A stretch of DNA of 57,260 nucleotides from Massilia alkalitolerans DSM 17462 (lineage in GTDB: Bacteria > Pseudomonadota > Gammaproteobacteria > Burkholderiales > Burkholderiaceae_D). Where the stretch lies: NCBI RefSeq assembly GCF_000427785.1, contig NZ_ATYR01000013.1:10927-68186 (forward strand). The letters are read 5' to 3'. This document shows positions 1 to 9,159 of this stretch, piece after piece. The position numbers and the translations under genes are program-made. Every line of letters begins with the position of its first letter. Position 1 is the stretch's first letter. The notes under the pieces were generated by a model. The model did not search any database. It was given only the letters and a program-made list of their open reading frames with translations, and had not been told where the DNA came from.

Positions 1-180
1 ATCAATGCCGATCCGAAGTTCGTCAGCTACAACCCGACCGGCACCGGCGACTACCGCCTGCAGAGCAGCTCGCCGGCCGTGAACAAGGGCATCAAGGCCA
101 ACGCCCCGACGGTCGACATCGCGGGCGCGCTCCGTCCGAAAGGCGGCGCATGGGATATCGGCGCCTACGAGAGCTACTGA
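1..180 (+). CDS. C-terminal end of a right-handed beta-helix (choice-of-anchor Q type) secreted protein, partial
   Basis: The window opens inside an open frame that ends with TGA at 178-180, giving 59 residues. The visible end has the pattern DYRLQSSSPAVNKG, then DIAGALRP, and finishes WDIGAYESY. In parallel beta-helix proteins (pectate-lyase-like, choice-of-anchor Q) the last coil commonly reads 'SPAIDAG...D..G..RP...DIGAYE', so the family call is good although the catalytic or binding part lies outside the window. Probably an exported polysaccharide-active or surface protein; substrate unknown. A terminator follows. Confidence 0.6.
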   Translation: MNADPKFVSYNPTGTGDYRLQSSSPAVNKGIKANAPTVDIAGALRPKGGAWDIGAYESY

Positions 181-192
181 TCTCGAAGGCCA

Positions 193-214
193 GGCGGAGC
201 CGAACGGCTCCGCC
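193..214. other. Perfect 9-bp-arm hairpin downstream of the beta-helix gene
   Basis: GGCGGAGCC and GGCTCCGCC flank a GAAC loop, with no T-run after it. It is followed by ACACCCTGC, which recalls the end of the 101-bp repeats at 11322 and 49279 (GGAGCC...CACCCTAC), so it may be a decayed relative of those. It probably protects the mRNA 3' end together with the terminator that follows. Confidence 0.5.
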
Positions 215-225
215 ACACCCTGCAC

Positions 226-260
226 AGCCCCACCATGGCCAGCCCATCGTGGGGCTTTTT
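226..260 (+). terminator. Rho-independent terminator of the beta-helix gene
   Basis: AGCCCCAC (226-233) pairs with GTGGGGCT (249-256) and a T-run follows to 260. It lies just before the convergent rarA stop and would end transcription from the left-hand gene. Confidence 0.7.
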
Positions 261-262
261 CC

Positions 263-1567
263 CTAGGTTCCGCCCGCCTCGTCGTCGAGACTGCGCAGGA
301 AGGCGAGCTTCTCGGCGATCTTCGATTCCACCCCACGCGGCACCGGCCGGTACCAGCCCGGTTCGCGTATTCCCTCCGGCAGGTAGGCCTCGCCCGCCGC
401 ATAAGCATGCGGCTCGTCGTGGGCATAGCGGTAGGCGTGGCCGTAGCCGAGTTCCTTCATCAATTTCGTCGGCGCGTTGCGCAGGTGGACCGGGACCTCG
501 CGCGACTTGTCCTTCTTGACGAAGGCCATCGCTTCGTTGAAGGCGTTGTAGCCGGCATTGCTCTTGGCGGCGATCGCCAGGTAGATCACGGCCTGGCCGA
601 GGGCCAGCTCGCCTTCGGGCGAACCGAGGCGCTCGTAGGTCGTCGCGGCGTCGTTGGCGATCTGGAGCGCGCGCGGGTCGGCCAGGCCGATGTCTTCCCA
701 GGCCATGCGCACGATGCGGCGCGACAGGTACTTGGCGTCGGCGCCGCCGTCCAGCATGCGGCACAGCCAGTACAGGGCCGCATCCGGATGCGAGCCGCGC
801 ACCGACTTGTGCAGGGCCGAGATCTGGTCATAGAAGTTGTCGCCGCCCTTGTCGAAGCGGCGCGCGTTGAGCGTCAGCGCATTCTCGACGAATTCCGCGG
901 TAATGCGGCTGATGCCCGCAGTATCGGCCGAGGTCTTGGTCTGCTCCAGCAGGTTGAGGAAGCGGCGCGCGTCGCCGTCGGCATAGCCGACCAGGGTGTC
1001 GACCGCGACCTCATCAAAACTCAGGTGCTGCAGCACCCGCTCCTGCGCGCGTTTCAACAGCTGGCGCATCTCCTCGTCGCTCAGGGCCTTGAGCACGTAG
1101 ACCTGGGAGCGCGACAGCAGCGCCGAGTTGACCTCGAACGAAGGGTTCTCGGTGGTGGCGCCGATCAGGGTCACCAGGCCCGATTCGACGAAGGGCAGCA
1201 AGGCGTCCTGCTGCGACTTGTTGAAGCGGTGGATCTCGTCGATGAACAGGATGGTGTGCTTGCCCTGCTGGAGGTAATGCTCGGCCTGTTCGACCGCGGC
1301 GCGGATATCCTTCACACCCGAAAGCACCGCTGACAGCGCGATGAACTCGCAGTCGAAGGCGTAGGCGGTCAGGCGCGCCAGCGTGGTCTTGCCCACGCCG
1401 GGCGGCCCCCACAGGATCATCGAATGCGGCTTGCCGGACTTGAACACCAGGTTCAGCGGCTTGCCCTGGCCGAGCAGGTGGCTCTGGCCGATGACTTCGT
1501 CGATGGTGCGCGGCCGCAGGGCTTCGGCCAGCGGCGGCGAGGGTTCGGTCTTGAAGAGGTCATCCAT
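263..1567 (-). CDS. rarA: Replication-associated recombination protein A (MgsA/RarA AAA+ ATPase)
   Basis: A 434-residue cytosolic AAA+ ATPase of the RarA/Mgs1/WRNIP1 family that acts at stalled replication forks and interacts with SSB. Walker A GPPGVGKT lies at residues 54-61 and Walker B with sensor [10 protein letters not shown] at about 108-117. [18 protein letters not shown] follows, then the C-terminal tetramerisation region with [14 protein letters not shown] and [13 protein letters not shown]. Full family length. In many beta- and gammaproteobacteria the order is ftsK-lolA-rarA; here lolA and rarA are separated by about 2.4 kb holding a TonB-like gene, an oxidoreductase and an opposite-strand hypothetical gene. 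The start ([15 protein letters not shown]) matches the family N-terminus. Confidence 0.96.
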   Translation of the reverse strand: MDDLFKTEPSPPLAEALRPRTIDEVIGQSHLLGQGKPLNLVFKSGKPHSMILWGPPGVGKTTLARLTAYAFDCEFIALSAVLSGVKDIRAAVEQAEHYLQQGKHTILFIDEIHRFNKSQQDALLPFVESGLVTLIGATTENPSFEVNSALLSRSQVYVLKALSDEEMRQLLKRAQERVLQHLSFDEVAVDTLVGYADGDARRFLNLLEQTKTSADTAGISRITAEFVENALTLNARRFDKGGDNFYDQISALHKSVRGSHPDAALYWLCRMLDGGADAKYLSRRIVRMAWEDIGLADPRALQIANDAATTYERLGSPEGELALGQAVIYLAIAAKSNAGYNAFNEAMAFVKKDKSREVPVHLRNAPTKLMKELGYGHAYRYAHDEPHAYAAGEAYLPEGIREPGWYRPVPRGVESKIAEKLAFLRSLDDEAGGT

Positions 1568-1679
1568 GATGCGCTCCCGGGACGCTCGAGGGACATACGA
1601 AATAGTGCGGAGTGTTGTGCATGTGTCTAGTGTAGCCGATGCACGCTGCAGAGGCAGGCTGCACGGGCAGGCCCTGCCC

Positions 1680-1685
1680 TATAAT
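1680..1685 (+). promoter_or_regulatory. Candidate -10 box for the hypothetical gene at 1713
   Basis: A consensus TATAAT sits 27 bp before the ATG. No convincing -35 hexamer is visible 16-18 bp upstream, so it is a weak or activator-dependent candidate. It lies in the 145-bp gap between divergent rarA and the hypothetical gene. Confidence 0.4.
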
Positions 1686-1712
1686 TCCCCGTTTCCACGC
1701 CGGAGCCGCCCC

Positions 1713-2261
1713 ATGACACATCCCGCGCCCGTCCTCATGATCCAGGACGTCTGGACCAGGTGGACCAAGGCCTCGCGCGCCGCCGCCGATGCCGGTACGC
1801 GGCTGGCCGTGCCGCGCGTGCACCGCCTGCCCATCCTGAGCGGCGAGGCCTCGATCCGCCATGAGGTGGCAGCGCTGGAAGAGCATGGTTTCGAAGCGCG
1901 CCACCTGGTCCGCCGCATGGACGATCCGGCCTGGGCTCACGACCGTCCTGCCCGCCCGGACAACCTGAAGGCCTGGCGCGTGGGCGAGGGATTTGCCGTG
2001 TCCCTGTTGCGGCCGTGGGACAGCATACTGACGACCAGGTGGCCGGCCTGGCTGGCTTCGCCGCTGTTCGAAGGCGGGCTGGGCGATGCGCTCCGGATCG
2101 ACTGGAACGCGCGCTTTCGCGCCTCGGTCTCCGGCTCGAACCGTTCCTATTTTTATGAGGAGCACACGGTCTGGGTGACCCTGCAGGCCGCGCCGACGGA
2201 CGCCAGCTTCCTGGCGCTGGAACCCGTCAAGCACATCGACCTGCGCACCAGGATCTACTGA
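1713..2261 (+). CDS. Hypothetical protein (182 aa)
   Basis: I do not recognise this family. The ATG at 1713 is chosen because a TATAAT lies just upstream; the same frame is open further up but that part is antisense to rarA. The protein (MTHPAPVLMIQDVWTRW...) has no signal peptide, membrane segment or nucleotide-binding motif that I can see. It is rich in Trp, Arg and Ala and looks like a soluble cytosolic protein. It is the only plus-strand gene among minus-strand genes in this stretch and ends 2 bp before the convergent oxidoreductase stop, which suggests it came in as an insertion between lolA and rarA. Confidence 0.7.
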   Translation: MTHPAPVLMIQDVWTRWTKASRAAADAGTRLAVPRVHRLPILSGEASIRHEVAALEEHGFEARHLVRRMDDPAWAHDRPARPDNLKAWRVGEGFAVSLLRPWDSILTTRWPAWLASPLFEGGLGDALRIDWNARFRASVSGSNRSYFYEEHTVWVTLQAAPTDASFLALEPVKHIDLRTRIY

Positions 2262-2263
2262 AC

Positions 2264-3199
2264 TCAGGGCTTGCCGACGTAGAGCACGATCTTGCCGACC
2301 GACCTGCCGCTTTCGCTCAGCGCATGGGCTTGCGCGATGTCTTCCAGTGCGAACTCGGCGCCGACGATCGGCCGCAGCCGGCCGCCGTCGACCATCCCGG
2401 CCAGCTTGTCGAGCACCGGCGCATTTGGACCGATGAAGACAAAGCCCGCGCGCACGCCCATCGAGGCCGCCCTGGCTTCGTCCGGCGGACTGATGATCGA
2501 CACCTGGATGCCGCCCGGCTTCAAGAGCGACCACGAGGCTTCCTGCACCTCGCCGCCGATGGTGTCGAACACGGCGTCCACCGGCTCGACCCCTTCAAGC
2601 AGTGTCGTTGTCGTGTAGTCGACGAACTGGTCGACGCCCAGCGACTCCACCAGCGCGCGGTTGCGGCCGGATGCGGTGGCGACGACGGTGGCCCCGGCCG
2701 CCTTCACCAGCTGGATCGCCAGCGAGCCGACCCCGCCGGAACCCGCATGGACCAGCACGCGCTGTCCGGCCTGGACCTGGGCGGTGTCCATCATCGCCTC
2801 CCAGGCGGTGATCCCGGCCAGCGGCAATGAAGCTGCTTCGACGTGCGAAATGGTACGCGGCTTGCGCGCGCATTCGTGGGCGCGGATGGCGACGAACTCG
2901 GCGTAGGTGCCGTTGCGCGCCAGGTCGGGCCGCGAGTAGACCGCGTCACCGACCTGCCACTGCGTGACCTGGCTGCCCACCGCCGCGACCACGCCGGAGA
3001 CGTCCCAGCCGAGGGTCAGCGGCATCTGGTGCGGAATCATCTGGGCCAGGTAGCCGGCGCGGACCTTCCAGTCGACCGGATTGATCGAGGCTGCCACCAC
3101 CCGCACTAGCACCTCATCCGGGGCGATGTCGGGGACGGGAATCTCGTCGATGGAGAGGACTTCGCGTCCTCCGTACTGATGGATGCGTACTGCCTTCAT
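2264..3199 (-). CDS. NADP-dependent quinone oxidoreductase / zinc-less alcohol dehydrogenase-like protein
   Basis: A 311-residue medium-chain dehydrogenase/reductase. The N-terminal GroES-like fold (MKAVRIHQYGG...EVLVRVVAASINPVDWKVRAG, GWDVSGVV) is followed by a Rossmann domain with the nucleotide-binding motif HAGSGGVGSLAIQLVKAAGA. The catalytic zinc cysteines and histidines of true alcohol dehydrogenases are absent, as in the quinone oxidoreductase (Qor) group, which reduces quinones or enones with NADPH. AAAGGAG lies just upstream of the ATG. The substrate cannot be told from sequence. Confidence 0.88.
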   Translation of the reverse strand: MKAVRIHQYGGREVLSIDEIPVPDIAPDEVLVRVVAASINPVDWKVRAGYLAQMIPHQMPLTLGWDVSGVVAAVGSQVTQWQVGDAVYSRPDLARNGTYAEFVAIRAHECARKPRTISHVEAASLPLAGITAWEAMMDTAQVQAGQRVLVHAGSGGVGSLAIQLVKAAGATVVATASGRNRALVESLGVDQFVDYTTTTLLEGVEPVDAVFDTIGGEVQEASWSLLKPGGIQVSIISPPDEARAASMGVRAGFVFIGPNAPVLDKLAGMVDGGRLRPIVGAEFALEDIAQAHALSESGRSVGKIVLYVGKP

Positions 3200-3291
3200 G
3201 GGCGCTCCTTTGCCTTCAATGGGTCGTGGAGACCGATTGTACGGAAGGCCAGAAGCGGAAGCGCCCGGGATGACTGGCGCTGCGGAAGTGT

Positions 3292-3921
3292 CTACTTGAG
3301 CAGCACGCGGCCGATGATGGCGCTGCCGGGCTCCTTCGCCCGCTTGGGATCGGTGACGAAGCGGCAGTTCTGCGCGTACTCGGTCGCCGCTTGCGCCAGC
3401 GCCGGATCGGCAGCGGCGCCTTCGGCCTTGACGCCATAGGGAATGCCGTCAGCGGGCCGTACCAACATCCGCACCAGCACGCCGTCCGGACCGGTCGCGT
3501 TGCGATCGAGCGGGTCGAAGTGGGCGAAGCGTTCGGACGCGGCGCAGCTGCCTTCCGCGAAGGATGGCGGCACCTTGTCCTTACCTTCCAGCTTCCAGAC
3601 GAACTGCAGCCGCACGGTCTTGCCCTGCACGCGCTGCACCGCCTCGGCCGGGAAGACGCAGGTCGACAGGGCCTTGATGGAAGCCTGGTCGAGAAGCTCC
3701 CAGTTGCTCGAGCGCGCGACCGAGCCTTCGATCGGGCGGCCTTGCGGGTCGATCCTGAACTTCAGGGTGGTCGTGCCTTCCAGTCCATAACGGCGGGCTT
3801 CCGCAGGCCACTCGGGCTTGGCGCAGGACGGGGGCTGCGGTGTCGAAGTGGCGACCGGGGCGGCGAGCGACGCGGCGCTGACGAGCGCCAGCACGGCGCC
3901 CAAGGTACGGAAAGGCTTCAA
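3292..3921 (-). CDS. Energy transducer TonB-family protein (TTG start)
   Basis: About 209 residues. I start at TTG 3921 because AAGGGCAGG lies 6-9 nt upstream and a signal peptide follows directly (LKPFRTLGAVLALVSAASLAAPV); the longer open frame only reads antisense through lolA. Residues about 30-110 (CAKPEWPAEARRYGLEGT, FRIDPQGRP, then ALSTCVFPAEA) look like a TonB C-terminal domain. The rest is not recognised. There is no N-terminal ExbB/D-anchoring helix apart from the signal peptide, so this is more likely a periplasmic TonB-CTD protein than a working energy transducer. It lies 20 bp after lolA and is probably co-transcribed with it. Confidence 0.75.
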   Translation of the reverse strand: MKPFRTLGAVLALVSAASLAAPVATSTPQPPSCAKPEWPAEARRYGLEGTTTLKFRIDPQGRPIEGSVARSSNWELLDQASIKALSTCVFPAEAVQRVQGKTVRLQFVWKLEGKDKVPPSFAEGSCAASERFAHFDPLDRNATGPDGVLVRMLVRPADGIPYGVKAEGAAADPALAQAATEYAQNCRFVTDPKRAKEPGSAIIGRVLLK

Positions 3922-3941
3922 ATGCCTGCCCTTTTCTATTT

Positions 3942-4577
3942 TTATTGGTTGACCACGTCGGCGCCCTTCGGCACGTCGAATTTGAACTGCTGGGCGCCCA
4001 GCGCCGGGTTGCGCTGGAAGTTGGTGAACTTCAGCAGCGAGACCTGGCCGAACTGGTCCTTCAGCTCCATCGCCACCGGCACGCCCCCCTTCAGGCCGAT
4101 GCCGATCTGCTCGAAGGTGGTGTCCTTGCTCTTCGGCACCGCGGTCAGCCATTCGGCGCCGTCACGCTCGCCTGCCTCCGACAGGGTGAAGTTCTTTTCC
4201 AGGTCGTTGCTGCCGAACAGGATGGCGGCCGGCGACGAACCCAGGGCGTTGCCCAGCTTGCGGGTGCTGACCTGGTTCAGGTCCTTGTCGTAGATGTAGA
4301 GCGTTTCGCCGTCGGCCTGCAGCAGCTGTTCATAGGGCTTCTGGTAGGTCCAGATGAACTTGCCGGGGCGGGCGAACACAAACGTGCCGCTCGAGACCGG
4401 GGCGGCCTTGCCGCTCTTGGACTTGGTCAGCTGCTGCTGGGTGAATTCGCCCTTGGCGGACTTGGTGGTGGCGACGAAGCTCTTGAACTGGTCGAGGGCA
4501 GCGGCGCCGGCGTTGGCCGACAGGGCGAACGCGGTCGTTGCGATCAGTGCTGCGAAACGGGTGGTCGTGAATTTCAT
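3942..4577 (-). CDS. lolA: Outer-membrane lipoprotein carrier protein LolA
   Basis: A 211-residue periplasmic chaperone that takes lipoproteins from LolCDE to LolB. Signal peptide [25 protein letters not shown], then the LolA core: [58 protein letters not shown], and a C-terminal [10 protein letters not shown] typical of betaproteobacterial LolA. Normal length. AGAGGAA precedes the ATG. It follows ftsK by 102 bp, the classical order. Confidence 0.96.
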   Translation of the reverse strand: MKFTTTRFAALIATTAFALSANAGAAALDQFKSFVATTKSAKGEFTQQQLTKSKSGKAAPVSSGTFVFARPGKFIWTYQKPYEQLLQADGETLYIYDKDLNQVSTRKLGNALGSSPAAILFGSNDLEKNFTLSEAGERDGAEWLTAVPKSKDTTFEQIGIGLKGGVPVAMELKDQFGQVSLLKFTNFQRNPALGAQQFKFDVPKGADVVNQ

Positions 4578-4624
4578 ATCGATTCCTCTTGTTGTGGTCC
4601 GCCGCCGACCGTTGAACGCGTGGG

Positions 4625-4651
4625 GTGATGCGGTCCAGTGGACCGCATCAC
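4625..4651. promoter_or_regulatory. Perfect 12-bp-arm hairpin between ftsK and lolA
   Basis: GTGATGCGGTCC and GGACCGCATCAC flank a 3-nt loop in the 102-bp ftsK-lolA gap. There is no following T-run on either strand, so it is not a standard intrinsic terminator. It could be an mRNA-processing or stabilising hairpin that separates ftsK expression from lolA expression, or an operator. Confidence 0.5.
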
Positions 4652-4679
4652 GACCCGCCCGAATACGGTGACAGACCGG

Positions 4680-7172
4680 TTATTCGGCGGTCGTCGCCGG
4701 GACGAGGATGTCGCGGTTGCCGTTCGACTGCATCGGCGACACCAGGCCGCTCTGTTCCATTTGCTCGATCAGGCGGGCCGCGCGGTTGTAGCCGATACGC
4801 AGGTGGCGCTGGACCAGCGAGATCGAGGCCTTGCGGTTCTTGAGCACCACGGCCACGGCCTGGTCGTAGAGCGCGTCGGATTCGCCGCCGCCCTCGCCCG
4901 CCGGGATGCCCTCGGCATTGCCCTCTTCCAGCGTACCGCCTTCGAGAATGCCTTCAATATAGTTCGGTTCACCGAGCGACTGGAGATGTTTTACAACTCG
5001 ATGCACTTCGTCGTCCGACACGAAGGCGCCGTGCACGCGGATCGGCAGGCCGGTCCCCGGCGGCATGTAGAGCATGTCGCCCATGCCCAGCAGCGTCTCC
5101 GCGCCCATCTGGTCGAGAATGGTGCGCGAGTCGATCTTCGACGAGACCTGGAAGGCGATGCGGGTCGGGATGTTCGCCTTGATCAGGCCGGTGATCACGT
5201 CCACCGACGGACGCTGGGTTGCCAGGATCAGGTGGATGCCGGCCGCGCGCGCCTTCTGGGCGATACGGGCGATCAGTTCTTCCACCTTTTTCCCGACCAC
5301 CATCATCAGGTCGGCCAGTTCGTCGATGATGATGACGATGGTCGGCAGCTTCTCGAGCGGCTCGGGGTTGTCCGGCATGATCGAGAACGGATTTGGGATA
5401 TGCTCTTCGCGCTTGGCCGCTTCCACGATCTTGCCGTTGTAGCCGGCCAGGTTACGCACGCCCAGCTTCGACATCAATTTGTAGCGGCGCTCCATCTCGT
5501 TGACGGCCCAGTTCAGGGCATGGCCGGCCTGGCGCATGTCGGTCACGACCGGCGCCAGCAGGTGCGGGATGCCTTCGTACACCGACATCTCCAGCATCTT
5601 CGGGTCGATCAGGATCAGGCGCACGTCGGCCGGATCGGATTTATAGAGCAGCGACAGGATGGTCGCGTTGATGCCCACCGACTTACCGGAACCGGTGGTA
5701 CCCGCCACCAGCAGGTGCGGCATCTTGGCCAGGTCGGCGCAGACCGGCTTGCCGGCGATGTCCTTGCCCAGGGCGACGGTCAGCGCGGAGGCGCTGTCGC
5801 CATAGACCTTGGAACCGACGATCTCCGACAGGCGCACGATCTGGCGCTTCGGGTTCGGCAGCTCGAGCGCCATGTAGTTCTTGCCCGGGATGGTCTCGAC
5901 CACGCGGATCGAGGTCAGCGAGAGCGAGCGCGCCAGGTCGCGCGCCAGGTTGACGATCTGGCTGCCCTTCACGCCGGTGGCCGGCTCGATCTCGTAGCGG
6001 GTGACCACCGGGCCCGGATAGGCGGCTACGACCTTGGCTTCGACGCCGAAGTCGGACAGCTTCTTCTCGATCAGGCGGCTGGTGAATTCCAGGGTCTCGA
6101 CCGCCACCGTCTCTTGCGCCGGCGGGGCTTCGTCCAGCAGCGCCAGCGGCGGCAGGCCGCCGTCACCCGCCAGCTCGTGGAACAGCGGCGTCTGCATTTC
6201 CTTCTGGGCGCGCTCGGACTTCGGCACGCTGGTCATCTGCGGCTCGATCTTGATGGTCGATGCGGCGCTGGCCACCGGCGACGGGGCCGCCGGCGACATG
6301 GCGAGCGAGGACGGCGTCGACGGCGGCAGGATCACGGGTTCCGGACGGGATTCGGCGCGCGGCTCGAGCATCGGCTCGGCCTTGACGATCGGCGGCGGGG
6401 CCGGATGCTTTTCGGTGTACTTCTGGCGCTCGTTGACCACCAGCTCATCGCGCTTGACGGCGGCGGCTTCGCCCTGCTTGCGGTCTTCGTGGTCTTCCAT
6501 GCGCATGCGGAACCAGTCGATCGTGTTCTCGACCGACTCGCCGATGCGCTCGGCCACGGCCAGCCAGGAGACCTGGAAGAACAGCGAGAAGCCCAGGCCG
6601 AACAGCAGCAGGAGCAGCAGGGTCGCGCCGGTGAAGCCGAAGGCGACGTGGGCGGAATGGCCGATCAGCTGGCCCAGCACCCCGCCGGCGGCGCGCGGCA
6701 GCTCGACGTTCCAGGTCCACAGGCGCAGGTATTCCAGGCCCAGGCTGCCGGCCAGCATGATGGCGAAGCCGGTCCAGCGCACGTACATCTCGCCGGCATG
6801 AAGCGGTTCGTCGCCCACCGGGGCCAGCTTGTCGGTCAGGCGGCGCCAGCCCTTCCAGACCCCGCGCAGGAAGATCACGCCCCACCACCAGGCCGAGAAA
6901 CCGAAGATGAACAGCAGCAGGTCGGACAGCCAGGCCCCGGCCTTGCCGCCCAGGTTGGCGATCTTGGGGACGGAATTGGCGTGCGACCAGCCCGGATCGC
7001 CCTTGTTGTAGCTTAATAAAATAAGGACGAAATACAGGAAGGCGACGGCCATGGCGATCCAGCGCGCTTCCGACAGGAGGCGCGACAGCCGGCCAGGCAG
7101 GGGCTGGCGGGCGCGTGTGGATTGCGCAGTGCGGGTGTATCCAGAAGTGCTGGCTTGGCTGTTCTTGCTCAT
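4680..7172 (-). CDS. ftsK: DNA translocase FtsK
   Basis: An 830-residue septal DNA pump that aligns chromosome termini for XerCD resolution. Several N-terminal transmembrane helices (about residues 35-195, beginning [19 protein letters not shown]) are followed by a Pro/Ala/Glu-rich linker (to about 330), the alpha/beta motor with Walker [11 protein letters not shown] and [31 protein letters not shown], and a C-terminal winged-helix gamma domain ([20 protein letters not shown]...[17 protein letters not shown]) that reads KOPS. Medium-length linker, typical of betaproteobacteria. Divergent from trxB across a 206-bp gap. Confidence 0.97.
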   Translation of the reverse strand: MSKNSQASTSGYTRTAQSTRARQPLPGRLSRLLSEARWIAMAVAFLYFVLILLSYNKGDPGWSHANSVPKIANLGGKAGAWLSDLLLFIFGFSAWWWGVIFLRGVWKGWRRLTDKLAPVGDEPLHAGEMYVRWTGFAIMLAGSLGLEYLRLWTWNVELPRAAGGVLGQLIGHSAHVAFGFTGATLLLLLLFGLGFSLFFQVSWLAVAERIGESVENTIDWFRMRMEDHEDRKQGEAAAVKRDELVVNERQKYTEKHPAPPPIVKAEPMLEPRAESRPEPVILPPSTPSSLAMSPAAPSPVASAASTIKIEPQMTSVPKSERAQKEMQTPLFHELAGDGGLPPLALLDEAPPAQETVAVETLEFTSRLIEKKLSDFGVEAKVVAAYPGPVVTRYEIEPATGVKGSQIVNLARDLARSLSLTSIRVVETIPGKNYMALELPNPKRQIVRLSEIVGSKVYGDSASALTVALGKDIAGKPVCADLAKMPHLLVAGTTGSGKSVGINATILSLLYKSDPADVRLILIDPKMLEMSVYEGIPHLLAPVVTDMRQAGHALNWAVNEMERRYKLMSKLGVRNLAGYNGKIVEAAKREEHIPNPFSIMPDNPEPLEKLPTIVIIIDELADLMMVVGKKVEELIARIAQKARAAGIHLILATQRPSVDVITGLIKANIPTRIAFQVSSKIDSRTILDQMGAETLLGMGDMLYMPPGTGLPIRVHGAFVSDDEVHRVVKHLQSLGEPNYIEGILEGGTLEEGNAEGIPAGEGGGESDALYDQAVAVVLKNRKASISLVQRHLRIGYNRAARLIEQMEQSGLVSPMQSNGNRDILVPATTAE

Positions 7173-7192
7173 TGCTTGTACTACGAAAGTGA

Positions 7193-8344
<1,152 letters not shown>

Positions 8345-8359
8345 GCAAGTAGCGGTACG

Positions 8360-9028
8360 ATGGCGGGCATGAAGGATTTCGCTGAACTGAAGGGCTTGCG
8401 CGACAAGCTCAAGGAAGACGAGCGCCTGCGCGCCATCGAGCGAGCCGAGCGCGAGAAGCGCGAGCGGATCGCGAAGGAGCGCGCCGTGGAGTTCCGCGGC
8501 GCGATGCAGGGCGTGACCAAGATTCCCGAATCGGACCGCTACGTATACCGTCCGGTGTACGTGGCCTCCGACCGCGCCTTCAAGGACCGCACCCCGCTCA
8601 CCGAGGAAGAGGAAATCGAAGCGGTCCTACGGGAGTCGCTGTCCGACGAGTTCGACGTCGACGGCCTGCTCGACGAAGACCCGTCGCTGAGCTACGCCCA
8701 ACCGGGCGTGGGGCCGGACGTCGTAAAAAAGCTGCGCAAGCGCCACTGGCCCGTGCAGGACGAGCTCGACTTGCACGGCCTGAACCGCGATGGGGCGCGC
8801 GACGCCCTCACCGATTTCCTTCACCGCGCCAACCGCCGCGGCGTGCGCTGCGTGCGCATCGTCCACGGCATCGGCTACGGCTCGCCGCAAGGCCAGCCGG
8901 TCCTGCGCGGCATCGTGCACAGCTGGCTGGTGCAGAAGAGCGAGGTCGTGGCTTTCTGCGTTGCCGGTAAAAAAGATGGCGGACACGGGGCCCTGATCGT
9001 CCTGCTGCGCCCCGCCTTGCTCGAGTGA
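8360..9028 (+). CDS. Smr/MutS2-type domain protein
   Basis: About 222 residues. A charged coiled N-terminal half (LKDKLKEDERLRAIERAEREKRER-like) precedes a C-terminal Smr domain with DELDLHGLNRDGARDAL and the HGIGYGSPQGQPVLRG loop. Stand-alone Smr proteins of this type (YdaL/SmrA/SmrB) are nucleases; SmrB cleaves mRNA at collided ribosomes, but which role applies here cannot be decided. The start could also be the ATG at 8369 (MKDFAELK). Probably co-transcribed with trxB. Confidence 0.9.
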   Translation: MAGMKDFAELKGLRDKLKEDERLRAIERAEREKRERIAKERAVEFRGAMQGVTKIPESDRYVYRPVYVASDRAFKDRTPLTEEEEIEAVLRESLSDEFDVDGLLDEDPSLSYAQPGVGPDVVKKLRKRHWPVQDELDLHGLNRDGARDALTDFLHRANRRGVRCVRIVHGIGYGSPQGQPVLRGIVHSWLVQKSEVVAFCVAGKKDGGHGALIVLLRPALLE

Positions 9029-9050
9029 GCCGACGCACGGAATGCAACAT

Positions 9051-9112
9051 GGACACAACAATACAATGTGTCCTGATATGTATTACCTGTAAAATGCCAT
9101 CGGCCGGCATTT
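9051..9112 (+). promoter_or_regulatory. Two dyads in the bacteriophytochrome leader
   Basis: GGACACA (9051-9057) and TGTGTCC (9067-9073) form a 7-9-7 inverted repeat that looks like an operator. Further down AAATGCC (9092-9098) and GGCATTT (9106-9112) can form a hairpin about 50 nt before the start codon. Together they suggest both transcriptional and mRNA-level control of the phytochrome gene. No regulator is identified. Confidence 0.45.
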
Positions 9113-9159
9113 GCCGGAATTGACGAGAAGGGGATGGTGGCGAATTGAAGGGTACTACC

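Noticed and set aside
407..1333. 308-residue plus-strand frame over rarA
   Set aside because: Antisense to a clear AAA+ gene; Arg/Val/Leu-rich composition typical of a high-GC shadow frame.
4638..7016. 792-residue plus-strand frame over ftsK
   Set aside because: Shadow of ftsK; His/Arg/Asp-rich low-complexity translation, no domain.
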